From TMP-86 sp031394735 (GTDB lineage Bacteria > Pseudomonadota > Gammaproteobacteria > Steroidobacterales > Steroidobacteraceae), in assembly GCA_031394735.1 (NCBI GenBank), contig JANMXI010000314.1, positions 1 to 13,250 on the forward strand: a stretch of 13,250 nucleotides of DNA, in the 5' to 3' direction. The stretch's first letter is position 1. Each line of letters begins with the position of its first letter. Below are positions 7,616-13,250 of the stretch, piece by piece. The translations under genes were made by a program, and so were the position numbers. The notes below the pieces were generated by a model that worked only from the letters and a program-made list of their open reading frames with translations, was not told where the DNA came from and searched no databases.

Positions 7616-9172
7616 TCAGTGACGCACGTGATGCGGACGCATGCCGGCCGCGAACAAGGCTACAAAATACACTGCCAGGCCGGCTACTACACAGATACCG
7701 AGGTGTTCGACGCGTTGCCAGGTGCGCATCGCAAACCAGGACGGCAGATCACCGGCGAGCCACCACAGCAAAACCGCCATCAGCGCGCTGGCGCCGAGGA
7801 CGCGAACCAGTAAGACCGGCCAGCCAGCGGTTGGTTTCAAGACCTGTGCCCGACGCAGACCCCGATACAGCAGTGCTGAATTCACGCAGGCCGAGAGGCC
7901 GGTGGACAACGCCAAAAAGGCATGCGGCGCAGGCAACAGCTTGAAATACACCAGCGGTGCGATCACCGCGACATTCAGACCGATATTCACGCCCAGCGAC
8001 ACCAGGCTGACGCGCACCGGCGTGCGCGTGTCCTGACGCGCGAAATAACCCGGCGCCAGCACCTTCACAAAGCTGAAACCCAGCAGCCCGAACGAATACG
8101 CCATGAGCGCGTAGGAACTCATCGTTACGTCGAACGCGCTGAAACGGCCGTGCCCGAAAAAGGTCGCGGTCAGCGGGCCGGCCAGAAAGAACAGCGCGAC
8201 GGCAGCCGGCAGCACCATGATAACCACCAGCTTCAGCGCCCAATCCAGCGTATTGGAGAATCGCTCCGGCGCCTCGGCGGCATGGTGACCGGACAGACTG
8301 GGCAGGATGACCGTGGCCAGCGCGATGCTGAAAACGCCCAACGGAAATTCGACCAACCGGTCCGCGAAATACATCCAGGTGACGCTGCCGGTGACCAGGA
8401 AAGAGGCGATTTGCGTGTCCAGCAACAGGCTCACCTGCGCCATGGAGGAGCCCAGGATGCCGGGGATCATGAGCTTGCCGACCTTGCGCACGCCGGCGTG
8501 ATCCCAGCGCCAGCGGGGCCAGCCGAGGAGCTTCAGTTTCAGTAGGAACGGCACCTGAAAGGCCACCTGCACGATGCCGCTGATGAACACCGACACCGCC
8601 ATCACCAGACCGGGATTGGGGAAATGCGGTGCGATCCACACCGCTGCCACGATCATGATCAGATTCATGAGCACTTGGGTGAAGGCCGGCGGACCAAAGC
8701 TGCCGTAGCTGTTCAACACCCCGCTGCCGAGGGCCGTCAGGGAGATGAAAAACAAGTAGGGAAAGGTCAGCCGAAGCATTTCCACGGCTAGGTCGTGGCG
8801 CACGCCATCGTGCGCAAAGCCTGGCGCGAACGCCCAGATGATGAACGGCGCGCCGATGACACCGATGACCGTGATGACGAACAGTGCCAGCCCCAGGGTG
8901 CCGGCCGCCCCGCTGATCAGTTCCTCCACTTCTTCATGGCTGTTCTGATGCTTGTATTGCGACACCACCGGCACGAAGGACTGCGAAAACGCCCCTTCGG
9001 CAAACAGGCGGCGCAGGAAATTGGGGATCTTGTAGGCCACCAGGAAGGCATCGGCGATCGGCCCGCCGCCGAACAGCTGCGCCTGGGCGACATCGCGCAT
9101 CATGCCCGTGATTCGTGACAACAAGGTCGTCAAACCGACGACGGAAGTGGACTTGAAGATGGCGCGGCTCAT
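7616..9172 (-). CDS. murJ: Lipid II flippase MurJ
   Basis: Inner-membrane MOP-superfamily transporter that flips the peptidoglycan precursor lipid II to the periplasm. The 518-residue product is about the family length (E. coli 511) and is hydrophobic throughout, consistent with 14 membrane helices. The cavity arginines known to matter in E. coli have counterparts: Arg20 and Arg26 (SRITGMMRD), Arg54 and Arg55 (PNFLRRLFAEGAFSQ), and Arg272 (YFADRLVEFPLG). No in-frame start exists upstream because a TAG lies four codons before the ATG. The ATG at 9172 lacks a Shine-Dalgarno and sits only 11 bases after an extended -10 element, so the mRNA may be nearly leaderless. It diverges from rpsT and heads the ribF-ileS-lspA-ispH run. 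Confidence 0.97.
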   Translation of the reverse strand: MSRAIFKSTSVVGLTTLLSRITGMMRDVAQAQLFGGGPIADAFLVAYKIPNFLRRLFAEGAFSQSFVPVVSQYKHQNSHEEVEELISGAAGTLGLALFVITVIGVIGAPFIIWAFAPGFAHDGVRHDLAVEMLRLTFPYLFFISLTALGSGVLNSYGSFGPPAFTQVLMNLIMIVAAVWIAPHFPNPGLVMAVSVFISGIVQVAFQVPFLLKLKLLGWPRWRWDHAGVRKVGKLMIPGILGSSMAQVSLLLDTQIASFLVTGSVTWMYFADRLVEFPLGVFSIALATVILPSLSGHHAAEAPERFSNTLDWALKLVVIMVLPAAVALFFLAGPLTATFFGHGRFSAFDVTMSSYALMAYSFGLLGFSFVKVLAPGYFARQDTRTPVRVSLVSLGVNIGLNVAVIAPLVYFKLLPAPHAFLALSTGLSACVNSALLYRGLRRAQVLKPTAGWPVLLVRVLGASALMAVLLWWLAGDLPSWFAMRTWQRVEHLGICVVAGLAVYFVALFAAGMRPHHVRH

Positions 9173-9183
9173 GTGCGGTGCAC

Positions 9184-9192
9184 ACTATAGCA
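9184..9192 (-). promoter_or_regulatory. Extended -10 promoter element for murJ
   Basis: On the minus strand the bases read TGCTATAGT, an extended -10 (TGn plus TATAGT) with no clear -35. The hexamer ends 11 bases before the murJ ATG, so the expected transcription start lies only about 4-6 bases ahead of the coding region. A GGCCGAAAGGCC hairpin with a GNRA loop lies just upstream, between this element and the rpsT promoter. Confidence 0.5.
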
Positions 9193-9221
9193 AGCCTCGC
9201 GAAGGCCTTTCGGCCCTATCA

Positions 9222-9250
9222 TTGACATACGAGGTTCCCACACCCAAAAT
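9222..9250 (+). promoter_or_regulatory. Sigma70-type promoter for rpsT
   Basis: TTGACA at 9222-9227, a 17-base spacer, and CAAAAT at 9245-9250 (an 18-base spacer would give AAAATA). The -35 is perfect and the -10 moderate. The predicted leader before the rpsT start is about 20 bases and contains AGGAG at 9267-9271. Confidence 0.65.
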
Positions 9251-9277
9251 ACACGGCTGATTTTCCAGGAGCCCGCC

Positions 9278-9544
9278 TTGGCCAATACCAAATCTGCCGA
9301 AAAAGCCTCACGCCAAGCGGTGGTTCATCGCCGCCGCAACGACGCGGCCACCTCCCAGCTACGCAGCGCAATCCGCAAAGCGACGTTGGCCCTGAAAACC
9401 GGCAAGCATGACGATGCCGCAAAAGCTTTGAGTGAAGCCACCCCGATCATCGACAGCATGGTCAACAAGGGCATCATTCACCGCAACAAAGCCGCTCGCC
9501 ATAAGAGTCGGCTGACGAAGCAGATTCGCGCACTCGCGAAATAG
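9278..9544 (+). CDS. rpsT: 30S ribosomal protein S20
   Basis: Primary 16S rRNA-binding protein of the small subunit. The 88-residue lysine- and arginine-rich product begins MANTKSAEKASRQ and includes NKGIIHRNKAARHKSRL, both typical of S20 (E. coli 87 residues). The start codon is TTG, preceded by AGGAG with a 6-base spacer. E. coli rpsT also starts with UUG, which is linked to weak initiation and autogenous control, so the rare codon here is probably a conserved regulatory trait. The gene diverges from murJ and converges on obgE. Confidence 0.97.
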   Translation: MANTKSAEKASRQAVVHRRRNDAATSQLRSAIRKATLALKTGKHDDAAKALSEATPIIDSMVNKGIIHRNKAARHKSRLTKQIRALAK

Positions 9545-9558
9545 CTTTTTAAGGACGT

Positions 9559-9668
9559 GCCCGTCAGGGATGCGCGCCTGTCACGGGCGCGCGCTTTGAT
9601 TCAATCCCAGGTGCTTTTTTTGCGCGCATCGGCGCGCAGACACATTTTTGAGTCTGCCGTCAGGCAGA
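9559..9668. terminator. Hairpin-rich convergent gap between rpsT and obgE
   Basis: The gap between the two converging stops holds three hairpins. GCCCGTCAG (9559) pairs with CTGTCACGGGC (to 9588, two bases bulged) and competes with a GCGCGCC/GGCGCGC stem at 9572-9592. GCGCGC-ATCG-GCGCGC lies at 9622-9637 and TCTGCC-GTCA-GGCAGA at 9653-9668. T-runs (9614-9621 and 9644-9648) lie nearby but not directly after the stems in the transcribed direction, so no canonical intrinsic terminator can be assigned. Termination of both genes here is inferred. Confidence 0.4.
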
Positions 9669-9674
9669 AAACTG

Positions 9675-10712
9675 TTAGTCCGCGACCGGCGCACCGGTGC
9701 GCGGATGTTCGTCCAAGTAGCGCATGACTTCCATTTTAAGCTCATCGGTGCCGGCACCCGTCGCACCGGAAATCTGAAACACCCGCCCCTTCCAGCGTAG
9801 ACGTCGCACGATGTCCTTGGTGCGCCTCGTAGCCTCGGCAGGCTCCAACAGATCGACCTTGTTAATCAGCAGCCAACGTTCCTTCGCCGCCAGATCCTTG
9901 GCGAATTTCTTCAGCTCCGCGATGATGGTGCGAGCGTCCTTCACCGGGTCGGCATCCGGATCCGGCGGGCTGATATCCACCAAGTGCAGCAGCACGCGTG
10001 TGCGCTGCAGATGCTTGAGAAAGCGAATGCCTAAGCCCGCACCTTCCGCCGCGCCTTCGATGACGCCGGGAATGTCGGCCATCACGAAACTGCGTCCCGG
10101 TCCCGTCGACACCACGCCCAGATTCGGAAACAGCGTGGTGAACGGATAGTCGGCCACTTTGGGGCGCGCCGCAGACACGGCCCGGATCAAGGTGGACTTA
10201 CCCGCATTGGGCAGGCCCAGCAGACCCACGTCCGCAATCAACTTCAATTCCAGCGCCAGCGTGCGCGCCTCACCCGGCAGACCCATGCCCGCCTTGCGCG
10301 GCGTGCGGTTGGTGCTGGATTTGAATTTCGTATTGCCCCAGCCGCCCTTCCCGCCCTTGCCCACCAGCAAGAGCTGGCCGTCGGCAGTCAGGTCGCCCAA
10401 TTGCTCCTGCGTATCGACGTCGACGATCACCGTACCGATGGGCACTGCAATCTCAATGTCTGCGCCGCCATGGCCGGTGCAATCGTTGCCGCTGCCGCTT
10501 TCGCCGTTCTTGGCCTTGTAGGTGCGCTGGATGCGAAAATCCGCGAGGGTGTTCAACCCTTCCACCGCCTTGAGGTAGACGCTGCCGCCCAAGCCGCCGT
10601 CACCGCCGTCGGGACCGCCGAAGGGCATGAATTTCTCGCGCCGAAAACTCACACAGCCGCGGCCACCGTTGCCGGCTTGGATCTTGAGAGTTGCTTCGTC
10701 GATGAACTTCAT
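9675..10712 (-). CDS. obgE: Obg-family GTPase (ribosome assembly, stress control)
   Basis: Essential GTPase that binds the 50S subunit and links ribosome maturation to nutrient and ppGpp status. The 345-residue product has the glycine-rich Obg fold (1-158, with GGRGCVSFRREK and GGPDGGDGG), then the G domain: G1 GLPNAGKST at 166-174, switch FTTLFPNLG from 191, G3 DIPG at 213-216, G4 NKVD at 284-287, and G5 SGATG at 315-319. It is shorter than E. coli ObgE (390) because it lacks most of the acidic C-terminal tail, as in many other bacteria. The start (MKFIDEA) is conserved, yet no Shine-Dalgarno precedes it: only the 8 A/T bases TTTAATTT separate the ATG from a strong terminator-like hairpin. 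It is third in rplU-rpmA-obgE. Confidence 0.97.
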   Translation of the reverse strand: MKFIDEATLKIQAGNGGRGCVSFRREKFMPFGGPDGGDGGLGGSVYLKAVEGLNTLADFRIQRTYKAKNGESGSGNDCTGHGGADIEIAVPIGTVIVDVDTQEQLGDLTADGQLLLVGKGGKGGWGNTKFKSSTNRTPRKAGMGLPGEARTLALELKLIADVGLLGLPNAGKSTLIRAVSAARPKVADYPFTTLFPNLGVVSTGPGRSFVMADIPGVIEGAAEGAGLGIRFLKHLQRTRVLLHLVDISPPDPDADPVKDARTIIAELKKFAKDLAAKERWLLINKVDLLEPAEATRRTKDIVRRLRWKGRVFQISGATGAGTDELKMEVMRYLDEHPRTGAPVAD

Positions 10713-10748
10713 AAATTAAAAAGGGGACGGGTGTTGGCCCGTCCCCTT
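10713..10748 (-). terminator. Intrinsic terminator/attenuator between rpmA and obgE
   Basis: On the minus strand AAGGGGACGGG pairs with CCCGTCCCCTT (11 bp, 6-base loop; 10721-10748), followed by TTTAATTT, so the strand reads CCCC then TTTTT across the stem end. This is a textbook rho-independent terminator for rplU-rpmA, and the last tract base is adjacent to the obgE ATG. On the plus strand the stem is followed by TTGTTTTTT, so the structure could work in both directions. Partial read-through would set obgE expression relative to the ribosomal protein genes. Confidence 0.85.
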
Positions 10749-10788
10749 GTTTTTTGTTCGCGAGCGATGCTGCCCGCGAGTGGCATCT

Positions 10789-11046
10789 TCAGCCGGAGAT
10801 GACGCTGACGTACATCTTCTGCTCGGCGCCTTTGACCTTGAATTCCACCTTGCCATTCGCCGTGGCGAACAAGGTGTGGTCAGTGCCGATGCCCACGTTC
10901 ACACCGGGGCGATACTGGGTGCCGCGCTGACGGATGAGGATGTTGCCGGAGGCGACTTGCTCACCACCGAACTTCTTCACGCCAAGGCGTTTGGAATGGG
11001 AATCGCGGCCGTTGCGAGTACTGCCGCCTGCTTTTTTATGTGCCAT
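10789..11046 (-). CDS. rpmA: 50S ribosomal protein L27
   Basis: Large-subunit protein whose N-terminal tail reaches the peptidyl transferase centre. The 85-residue product (same as E. coli) begins MAHKKAGGSTRNGRDS and contains GNILIRQRGTQYRPG, both diagnostic. There is no cleavable N-terminal extension of the Firmicute type. A strong AAGGAG ribosome binding site precedes the ATG. It starts 19 bases after rplU ends and is cotranscribed with it. Confidence 0.98.
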   Translation of the reverse strand: MAHKKAGGSTRNGRDSHSKRLGVKKFGGEQVASGNILIRQRGTQYRPGVNVGIGTDHTLFATANGKVEFKVKGAEQKMYVSVISG

Positions 11047-11065
11047 GGATAGTCTCCTTCAAACC

Positions 11066-11377
11066 TTATGCGACGATGGACGTGATCTTCACGTCCGTGT
11101 ACGGCTGGCGGTGCGAACCTTCGCGCTTGTAGTGCTTACGGCGACGGAACTTCACGATGCGCACCTTATCGCCCTTGCCGTGCTTTTCCACGGTGGCCGT
11201 GACGGTGGCGCTGGCGAGATAGGGGGAGCCCAGCTTGAGGTCGGCGCCTGCGCCCACCAACAGAACCTGCTTGAACTCGACGTTTGAACCTTGTTCGGCG
11301 TCGAGCTTCTCGATGCGAACCACGGCGCCTTCTTTGACGCGGTATTGCTTACCGCCAGTGGCGATCACGGCATACAT
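11066..11377 (-). CDS. rplU: 50S ribosomal protein L21
   Basis: Large-subunit protein that binds 23S rRNA. The product is 103 residues, the same as E. coli, starting MYAVIATGGKQYRV and carrying KVRIVKFRRRKHYKR near the end. The frame is open further upstream, but this start is clear because it has a GGAG ribosome binding site 8 bases away and lies downstream of a near-consensus promoter. First gene of rplU-rpmA-obgE; divergent from ispB, an arrangement common in gammaproteobacteria. Confidence 0.98.
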   Translation of the reverse strand: MYAVIATGGKQYRVKEGAVVRIEKLDAEQGSNVEFKQVLLVGAGADLKLGSPYLASATVTATVEKHGKGDKVRIVKFRRRKHYKREGSHRQPYTDVKITSIVA

Positions 11378-11395
11378 AATAGGGACTCCAGCTAC

Positions 11396-11411
11396 CGGGC
11401 CGGTCGGCCCG
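11396..11411 (-). promoter_or_regulatory. Hairpin in the rplU mRNA leader
   Basis: CGGGCC-GACC-GGCCCG forms a perfect 6-bp GC stem with a tetraloop inside the predicted leader of about 42 nt, ending 18 bases before the rplU ATG and leaving the GGAG site free. It could be a ribosomal protein autoregulatory site or simply stabilise the 5' end. Confidence 0.4.
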
Positions 11412-11425
11412 AAAAATAGCCGCGA

Positions 11426-11454
11426 ATTGTACTTCGGGACGGGGTTTGGGTCAA
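11426..11454 (-). promoter_or_regulatory. Strong sigma70 promoter of rplU-rpmA(-obgE)
   Basis: On the minus strand TTGACC (11449-11454), a 17-base spacer, and TACAAT (11426-11431); both hexamers differ from consensus at one base. Transcription should start near 11419. This fits the high demand for ribosomal protein mRNA. Confidence 0.85.
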
Positions 11455-11467
11455 TTCCGACCCCGGA

Positions 11468-11504
11468 ACGGTGGCTTCGAGGGAGCTGCTGGCTCCCGCT
11501 CCGT
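11468..11504. other. Hairpin between rplU and ispB promoters
   Basis: GGGAGC (11481-11486) and GCTCCC (11492-11497) form a 6-bp stem with a 5-base loop; flanking ACGG (11468) and CCGT (to 11504) can extend it around internal loops, followed by TTTT on the plus strand. It lies in the 200-base divergent region, upstream of ispB. It might be in the ispB leader or be a protein site. No convincing ispB promoter was found; a weak -10 TAACAT sits near 11551. Confidence 0.3.
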
Positions 11505-11578
11505 TTTGGTGAAAAACGCAGGGACGGCTTCGGCGACGCGTTTTCTTCGGTAACATGTCGTCTTGCCATGAGTCTTTC

Positions 11579-12547
11579 ATGAAATTAGAAAAAATACGCG
11601 CGCTCGTTGCCACTGATTTTCAAGAGGTCGACCGCGTCATACAGCAGCGCCTGCACAGCCCCGTCGCCCTGGTAGACCAGGTCGCGACGTACATCATTCA
11701 TTCGGGCGGCAAGCGACTGCGCCCTCTACTGGTGCTGTTGGCAGCACGCGCCTGCGGTCATAGCGGGGCCCGGCATATCGACGGCGCCGCCATCATCGAA
11801 TTCATCCACACCGCCACCCTGCTGCACGATGACGTGGTGGACGGTTCGTCGATGCGCCGCGGTCGGGATACGGCGAACGAAGTATTCGGCAACGCCACCA
11901 GCGTGCTGGTGGGAGACTTTTTATATTCGCGTGCCTTTCAGATGATGGTCGCGCTGGATCGCATGCCGGTGATGAACATCATGGCCGATGCCACCAACAC
12001 CATCGCCGAAGGCGAAGTGCTGCAATTGATGAATGCGCGCGATCCGGAGACCACGGAACAGCGCTATCTGGAAGTCATCTATCGCAAAACCGCGCGACTG
12101 TTCGAGGCCGGCGCGCATGTCGCGGCCGTGCTCAGCGATGCGCCGCCTGACATCGAAACGGCGCTGGCCCGTTATGGCAAACACATCGGCACCGCGTTTC
12201 AGCTCGTCGATGACGCGTTGGATTACCAGGCCGACGAAGCCAGTCTCGGCAAGCATTTGGGCGATGACCTCGCAGAGGGCAAGCCCACGCTGCCACTCAT
12301 CTACGCGCTGCAGCACGGCGATGATGCACAGCGAGAATTGATCAAATCTGCGATCCGCAACGGCAGCGTCGAACGTCTGGCCGAGATCACACGCGCCGTT
12401 GCAAGCCTGGGGGGGCTTGCGTACACTGCCCGCCTCGCGCAAAGCGAGGTAGATCAGGCGCTTATCGCCTTGGCGCCATTGCCGCCAAGTGTTTTCAAGG
12501 ACGGATTGCGCGAACTCGCAGAGTTTGCGGTGGCGAGAAAGCACTGA
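11579..12547 (+). CDS. ispB: Octaprenyl (long-chain polyprenyl) diphosphate synthase
   Basis: Trans-prenyltransferase that elongates farnesyl diphosphate with IPP to make the ubiquinone side chain. The 322-residue product (E. coli 323) has GGKRLRP at 43-49, the first aspartate-rich motif DDVVD at 84-88 with the following Arg93-Arg94, GDFLYSRAFQMM at 112-123, KTARLF near 170, and the second motif DDALD at 211-215. The segment before the first motif (FIHTATLLHDD) has small residues, matching long-chain enzymes; the exact chain length (C40 or other) cannot be read. An upstream ATG at 11555 is in frame, but MKLEKIRAL at 11579 matches the family start; no strong Shine-Dalgarno is seen. Divergent from rplU and 12 bases ahead of tRNA-Pro. 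Confidence 0.95.
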   Translation: MKLEKIRALVATDFQEVDRVIQQRLHSPVALVDQVATYIIHSGGKRLRPLLVLLAARACGHSGARHIDGAAIIEFIHTATLLHDDVVDGSSMRRGRDTANEVFGNATSVLVGDFLYSRAFQMMVALDRMPVMNIMADATNTIAEGEVLQLMNARDPETTEQRYLEVIYRKTARLFEAGAHVAAVLSDAPPDIETALARYGKHIGTAFQLVDDALDYQADEASLGKHLGDDLAEGKPTLPLIYALQHGDDAQRELIKSAIRNGSVERLAEITRAVASLGGLAYTARLAQSEVDQALIALAPLPPSVFKDGLRELAEFAVARKH

Positions 12548-12559
12548 TTTTGTCGATTT

Positions 12560-12636
<77 letters not shown>

Positions 12637-12647
12637 CTAAAATCAAT

Positions 12648-12687
12648 ATCTTATGATCTGTCAGCGGCACCAACGCCTCGATCATAA
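12648..12687. repeat. Inverted repeat just past tRNA-Pro
   Basis: TTATGATC (12651-12658) and GATCATAA (12680-12687) are perfect complements around a 21-base centre; the match extends to 10 of 11 (ATCTTATGATC and GATCATAATAT). There is no T-tract, so it is not an ordinary terminator. It may be a recombinase or regulator site at the island junction. Confidence 0.5.
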
Positions 12688-12691
12688 TATG

Positions 12692-12711
12692 CTGGTGACT
12701 TTCTGGTGACT
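12692..12711. repeat. Tandem CTGGTGACT pair at the tRNA-Pro junction
   Basis: CTGGTGACT occurs at 12692-12700 and 12703-12711, 11 bases apart, about 55 bases beyond the tRNA 3' end. Close-set direct repeats beside an attachment core are typical of integrase arm sites. The second copy contains the first possible start codon (GTG 12706) of the following gene. Confidence 0.5.
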
Positions 12712-13250
12712 CAATCAGAGAAGGTGCACCCAACAATAGGCGAGATCGCCAAGGCACAGCAGCTCGCCGCGAAAAAACTCAGCGCCATCGAGCAGCACCC
12801 CGCGATCCGTATGACGGGCGAGCAATACCGGCAGACGCTTGAGAATGCCGGGACTGCGTTGGTGAGTGAGGCGGCGCGGCGGGTGCAGGAGGCCTCTTGG
12901 TCCGTCGCCGCGGAGGCGAAACGACTGGAGGCCACCATCGGCGCTGCGCGCACGAAACGTCGGCAGCTTGAGGTCCTGGCCAGCGTCGCCGGCGGCGCAT
13001 TGCTCATCGGGATTTTGCTGTCGCCGTTCCTGGCGCGGTTGTTGCCGTTTGGGCTCGATGAAAATATCGCTTCGCTCGTTCTGCATGCCGATCGCTGGGG
13101 CGCCGGCGGGCGCTTGATGGCGGCAGCGAATCCGGAGAGTTGGCACGATTTTCGAGCCTCGATCGATCTGTTTCGCGTCAACCAGAACGCGCTCGCGCAA
13201 TGCCGCGAGGCAGCGTTGAAGGCAAAGAAAGAACAACGCTGCGCGATCAC
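12706..13250 (+). CDS. DUF6118-like membrane protein, probably N-terminally truncated, 3' end outside window
   Basis: An open frame of 181 residues runs off the window edge. A stretch rich in Ala, Glu, Arg and Gln (about 12-88, probably coiled coil) precedes one hydrophobic segment (about 89-112), then the block HADRWGAGGRLMAAANPESW at 128-147 and CREAALKAKKEQRCAI at 166-181. From memory this matches the C-terminal part of DUF6118 proteins, found in proteobacterial mobile and conjugative gene clusters; their role is unknown. Family members usually have about 40-50 further N-terminal residues, missing here because a TAA blocks the frame at 12685-12687. No Shine-Dalgarno precedes GTG 12706; GTG 12724 is another option. 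It may be a fragment cut by recombination at the tRNA-Pro junction. The family call is recall, not a search. Confidence 0.65.
   Translation, partial: MTQSEKVHPTIGEIAKAQQLAAKKLSAIEQHPAIRMTGEQYRQTLENAGTALVSEAARRVQEASWSVAAEAKRLEATIGAARTKRRQLEVLASVAGGALLIGILLSPFLARLLPFGLDENIASLVLHADRWGAGGRLMAAANPESWHDFRASIDLFRVNQNALAQCREAALKAKKEQRCAI

Noticed and set aside
6354..7622. 422-residue plus-strand open frame spanning ileS and ribF in antisense
   Set aside because: Crosses the boundary of two real genes and has shadow-like composition.
11378..11569. Longer rplU start at 11569
   Set aside because: It would translate through the promoter and leader; the 103-residue product from 11377 matches L21 exactly in length.

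Overview
The window looks like a stretch of GC-rich gammaproteobacterial chromosome. Its central ~10 kb (about 2259-12636) is a conserved housekeeping block. The gene set and order (ispB, rplU-rpmA-obgE, rpsT, murJ-ribF-ileS-lspA-ispH) recall Xanthomonadales/Nevskiales-type gammaproteobacteria, but I cannot fix the genus from sequence alone. The block is bounded by two tRNA genes, tRNA-Thr(CGT) on the left and tRNA-Pro(CGG) on the right. DNA outside each tRNA has the character of mobile or horizontally acquired sequence, so the window is a piece of core genome between two tRNA-linked insertion sites.

Left flank (1-2258): an apparently intact P4-type tyrosine integrase (879-2096, minus strand) lies just beyond the 3' end of tRNA-Thr, the classical arrangement for an island inserted into a tRNA 3' end. 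Two sets of short repeats lie between tRNA and integrase: four copies of TACCCAGA/TCTGGGTA around the integrase start, and three YAGAC boxes spaced exactly 10 bp apart next to the tRNA. Tail-to-tail with the integrase is an AlpA-type regulator broken by a single-base frameshift (647-840). Further left there is little recognisable coding sequence, only a possible gene 3' end (3-134) and a triple GTGTCCACC repeat.

Core: tRNA-Thr, ispH, lspA, ileS, ribF and murJ all read leftward with tight or overlapping junctions (ileS/lspA share ATGA; lspA and ispH abut), so they probably form one long transcription unit. rpsT diverges from murJ and begins with TTG, as in E. coli. obgE converges on rpsT. rplU-rpmA-obgE read leftward from a near-consensus promoter with a short hairpin leader. 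A strong terminator-like hairpin sits between rpmA and obgE and ends only 8 nt before the obgE start codon. ispB diverges from rplU and is followed after 12 nt by tRNA-Pro. Functionally the block combines translation (IleRS, L21, L27, S20, ObgE, two tRNAs), isoprenoid supply (IspH, IspB), flavin cofactor synthesis (RibF) and envelope assembly (MurJ, LspA).

Right flank (12637-13250): past tRNA-Pro are an inverted repeat, a tandem CTGGTGACT pair, and a gene running off the window that resembles DUF6118 membrane proteins of mobile and conjugative elements. It appears to lack the usual N-terminus. I found no clear case of a wholly new system. The most unusual points are the obgE start geometry, the repeat architecture around the integrase, the frameshifted alpA, and the truncated DUF6118-like gene at the tRNA-Pro boundary.
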